A stretch of 64,000 bases of DNA from Nostoc sp. HK-01 (GTDB taxonomy: Bacteria; Cyanobacteriota; Cyanobacteriia; Cyanobacteriales; Nostocaceae), in assembly GCA_003990705.1 (NCBI GenBank), contig AP018318.1:2669501-2733500 (forward strand), written 5' to 3'. Below are positions 61,458 through 64,000 of the stretch, piece by piece; the first letter of the stretch is position 1, and each line of letters opens with the position of its first letter. The position numbers and the translations under genes were made by a program. Under the pieces are notes generated by a model, which did not search any database, was not told where the DNA came from, and saw only the letters and a program-made list of their open reading frames with translations.

Positions 61458-61823
61458 AGATGCTTTTGATAACTGAGATTCTAGTCTTTGATATGGTAAT
61501 ACGATTTGATTCCTGAACTATCAATCATCACGCTCTACTTAAAAAAATGCAATAAAATTAACCGCAGATGCACGCGGATATAGACGCGATAGCGGCTTCC
61601 CAGAGGGTACGCTGATAGGCATTTTTATGAGGCGTTGATGAATTAAGATAGAACTTACGCAAGAACTCTCTCAAACTCTTATAACTTTGTGTCCTTTGCG
61701 GTTCGTTTTTTCATAAATTTGCGTAAGTCCTGTAAGAAATAAAATCTCAGGTAATTAAATGTTCAACTCCTTCTCCCCTCTGCGCCTCTGTGTGAAACAA
61801 ATTCATCCCGTACTTTTACTTTC
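61458..61823. other. Intergenic repeats including MITE-like element
   Basis: 61650-61731 has termini ACTTACGCAA (61653-61662) and TTGCGTAAGT (61719-61728), matching the element at 9396. Near 61560 an ACCGCAGATGCACGCGGATA repeat and near 61590 GCGGCTTCCCAGAGGG belong to other dispersed cyanobacterial repeats. No gene is seen. Confidence 0.65.
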
Positions 61824-63746
61824 TTATTGAATTAAAATAACCGCCTCTTGAACTTTCATAGAAAGTGCTTTTTGTAGACCTTGTTCAACTTTTTGGGTGA
61901 GTTGTTCAAAAGCTGCTTGATTATTAGTTAATTGTTCTCGAAAGACATTTTCTAATTCCGGTTTGATTTGGACGCACATATCTGCAATTTTCTGATCGTT
62001 CATCAAACTAGAACGAATCCAACTGGGGATATCGATATTTTTCTTAATTGTTTCTTGGACAGTTTTGCGATTGAGTTCCATACCTGCGGCCATAACCGAA
62101 GCACCGTAGACTAATGCGATCGGCCAGGTTAAGTGTCCTGTAAGAATCAGAGTAATGATACTAGCAACAGTACCACCACCAATGACGACGTTGACGATAA
62201 ACGCCACTGTGTCAGCCAAAATAGCATCACCAATTCGTAGTTCGGGGTTGACAAAAGCTGGTTCGATGCTATCTTCAAACCTTAAACTACTTCTAGGTAT
62301 CTGAAATTTTCGGCAGATGGGGTCGGTAACGGCTGCTAAGTCTGGTTGAATTTTGTTGTTAAACCAACGAATACATTGATTATTAATTATTTGCTGGGCG
62401 ACATTACCTTTTAACCACTCTTCTGCGCGATTTTTCATTGATGTTTCCAAATCAGCTAGAGTGCGAATTTTATTTTTTTGCCAGTCTTTTACTCCTGGTC
62501 TGACGGCGTGATCAATCAAGTTTTCTGCTAATGGCTGAGTTAACAATTCAACTAACTCTGGGATATGTCTACTAATTAATTCTGTGAGTTTTTGAGAATC
62601 CAAAAGTTGATTCACTTCTTGTTGGAAAGCCGCCGCCCGCAGATCCCATCTTCCAACTCGCGCTAAACCCAGTGCAATGCAGCGTTCTGGTTCAGGATCG
62701 GGGCGGAGTTGGCTTTCAGGTTCGGGAAACATTTGCTGACAAATTTGATGGGTAAATTTCATCCGCGATGCACCACCAGTCATCAGCACTAATTTTGGGA
62801 TTGTCTCAAGTTGTTGTAGCTTGGTTTTGGCTTCGCTGACAGCATCATGAAATGCTTGAATCCAACTTTTATTTCCTAGTTCGGGTAAAGGTTGGTGTAG
62901 AATTTCCTCCATCATCAATTTGTTGACTTGGGGGATAAAATAAATTTGTTCGTTGATGGATTCAAAGCCACGGGCAAAAGATTGCGGGTCGTTATATAGC
63001 TGTTCATTAGAAAAATAATCTTCTTTGGCTTTGCGACAGGCTAATTCACAACGTGCTTGGTGATGGGGATATTCTTGAAATACTTTTTCGAGTAATGGTT
63101 TTTGCTCATGTTTATCAAGAGTCCGGGCAAAAATTGCTTTGTCAATTAAGGATGCACCTAAAGTATTACTACCAAAATCTAACGGAATTTCATGTAAGCT
63201 TTTTACCAAGGTAAAATCTGTGGTTGAAGAGCCAATATCGACAATTAGCACCGATGCTAGGAGTTTCTCATACTCCAACTTTCCGGCTTCTTTGGCCTGC
63301 ATAAAAGCCGCACGGGATTCGGGGATGACGTTGAGGTGGGGAATACCAGCCTCTTGAAGTAGTTTTTGATATGCTTGGCGATCGCTCATTGACCATCCGG
63401 AAGGACAACCAATGTAAAAATAACTACTTTCCTCGCCTTCTATTTGTTTGCTTTCTTGGAGTTTTTGGTAGTAAGTAGCGAGAAAAGTTGAGATTGTTTT
63501 TTTGTAATTGGGATCGTGATTGGGTTTTTGCTTAAAAGATATACTTAGTTGGGTAACGCCAGCTTGAATTAAGGCTTGTTCCCCTACCAAATAACCGAGT
63601 TTGGGATGCCAACCTAAAGCAGTAATTTGATTTTTCTTGTTATTAATTTCTAGCATTTGGGGCGGTTCGATGCTTTCGACTATGGCTTTGGCTACGGCTG
63701 TCTCACCATGTCCCAAATCAAAACCGATTGTTTCTAAAATTCTCAT
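61824..63746 (-). CDS. Hsp70/actin-like ATPase with C-terminal membrane segments
   Basis: 640 residues. Actin-ATPase motifs: ETIGFDLGHGETAVAKAIV (phosphate 1), SVLIVDIGSSTTDFTLV (phosphate 2) and LVLMTGGASRMKFTH (adenosine). A CxGWSMSDRQ-like region and RPDPEPERCIALGLAR also fit. There is no DnaK substrate domain; instead residues about 500-560 hold two hydrophobic stretches (DTVAFIVNVVIGGG, TLILTGHLTWPIALVYG). Cyanobacterial Hsp70-family proteins of this type have unknown roles. The next gene upstream is 14 bp away, so it may be in an operon. Confidence 0.8.
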   Translation of the reverse strand: MRILETIGFDLGHGETAVAKAIVESIEPPQMLEINNKKNQITALGWHPKLGYLVGEQALIQAGVTQLSISFKQKPNHDPNYKKTISTFLATYYQKLQESKQIEGEESSYFYIGCPSGWSMSDRQAYQKLLQEAGIPHLNVIPESRAAFMQAKEAGKLEYEKLLASVLIVDIGSSTTDFTLVKSLHEIPLDFGSNTLGASLIDKAIFARTLDKHEQKPLLEKVFQEYPHHQARCELACRKAKEDYFSNEQLYNDPQSFARGFESINEQIYFIPQVNKLMMEEILHQPLPELGNKSWIQAFHDAVSEAKTKLQQLETIPKLVLMTGGASRMKFTHQICQQMFPEPESQLRPDPEPERCIALGLARVGRWDLRAAAFQQEVNQLLDSQKLTELISRHIPELVELLTQPLAENLIDHAVRPGVKDWQKNKIRTLADLETSMKNRAEEWLKGNVAQQIINNQCIRWFNNKIQPDLAAVTDPICRKFQIPRSSLRFEDSIEPAFVNPELRIGDAILADTVAFIVNVVIGGGTVASIITLILTGHLTWPIALVYGASVMAAGMELNRKTVQETIKKNIDIPSWIRSSLMNDQKIADMCVQIKPELENVFREQLTNNQAAFEQLTQKVEQGLQKALSMKVQEAVILIQ

Positions 63747-63760
63747 ACTTTTATTGTCTG

Positions 63761-64000
63761 CTATTCTCTCGCCTCAGAGTACGCTGGCTCAATCACTCGA
63801 CCACGCCGGAGTAAGCGATCGCCTTTTAACAAGGCAGGTGTGATGGTAACGTAATCTTTGGTGTTTGGGTCGATGCTCGGCTCAAAATCAAAATACTCCC
63901 GTTCACTTTGAGGTGCTTGCTGTTGGTAAAGTTGAGCGCGAATTCCTTGAGACATTAAAATTTGGGGGAGGAGTTTTGTTAATGCGATCGCCATTTGGGG
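63761..64000 (-). CDS. Partial ORF upstream of the Hsp70-like gene
   Basis: The frame is open from the stop at 63761 to the window edge. There is an ATG at 63994, but the gene may begin beyond the edge. Visible part: LTKLLPQILMSQGIRAQLYQ, then DYVTITPALLKGDRLLRRGR and a charged end. No family can be recognised. The 14-bp spacing suggests an operon with the Hsp70-like gene. Confidence 0.5.
   Translation of the reverse strand, partial: PQMAIALTKLLPQILMSQGIRAQLYQQQAPQSEREYFDFEPSIDPNTKDYVTITPALLKGDRLLRRGRVIEPAYSEARE

Overview
The window reads as a chromosomal segment of a filamentous, Nostoc/Calothrix-like cyanobacterium carrying an integrated contractile-tailed prophage. Evidence for the host: about 30 copies of the HIP1 octamer GCGATCGC in the flanks, heptameric short tandem repeats, MITE-like intergenic elements, a PcxA/CemA-family proton-extrusion gene, a PEP-CTERM protein, and the ffh - rpsP - KH - rpsU - phoH neighbourhood. 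No species can be named from the sequence alone.

Left host flank (1-12561): a partial globin-like protein, a PhzF-family enzyme, a small Asp/His-rich lipoprotein candidate, an aminopeptidase P, a stand-alone receiver domain, then ffh, rpsP, a KH-domain RNA-binding protein, rpsU (57 codons, GTG start), phoH, a ChuX/HutX-like protein, an exported DUF6816-like protein, an ABC exporter, and tRNA-Tyr followed by tRNA-Thr.

Prophage (12562-49123, about 36.6 kb): bounded by a perfect 74-bp direct repeat made of an entire tRNA-Thr(GGT) gene. Its left arm is mostly on the minus strand. It begins with a five-gene cassette (HTH protein, coiled-coil protein, single-TM protein, multi-TM protein, membrane-linked P-loop ATPase). 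Next come an AP2-like protein, a ribbon-helix-helix protein and a KilAC antirepressor behind a strong promoter with a LexA-like box. The centre has a GIY-YIG protein, an unknown gene, and a 750-bp divergent gap holding a 233-nt tract with no T at all. That gap precedes an 826-residue protein with the spaced motifs of a very divergent family-A DNA polymerase. A triple-AP2 protein and a convergent small membrane-peptide/RHH pair follow. The right arm, on the plus strand, is the virion module: TerS, TerL, portal, scaffold, capsid, connectors, sheath, tube, tail chaperones, tape measure, CIS-tube/LysM adaptors, a hub fused to RlpA-like and M23 domains, spike, gp25, J, I, three fibre/collar proteins, and a holin-like protein. 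A minus-strand operon (integrase, RHH, small protein) closes the right end. TGTCCTAA repeats lie just inside both attachment sites.

Right host flank (49124-64000): msrA, a nidogen-like PEP-CTERM protein, a UvrD-like protein with repeats inserted in its coding sequence, pcxA, mltA, a PIN-domain protein, an XRE regulator, a polysaccharide deacetylase, topA, an Hsp70-like ATPase and a truncated ORF.

The most unusual signals are the T-free tract next to the divergent polymerase, the replacement of HIP1 by a one-base variant inside the prophage, the membrane-ATPase cassette, the triple-AP2 protein, the hub with two cell-wall enzyme domains, and a 16-bp motif repeated three times in the virion module. 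Functions are read from motifs by eye. No database search was run.
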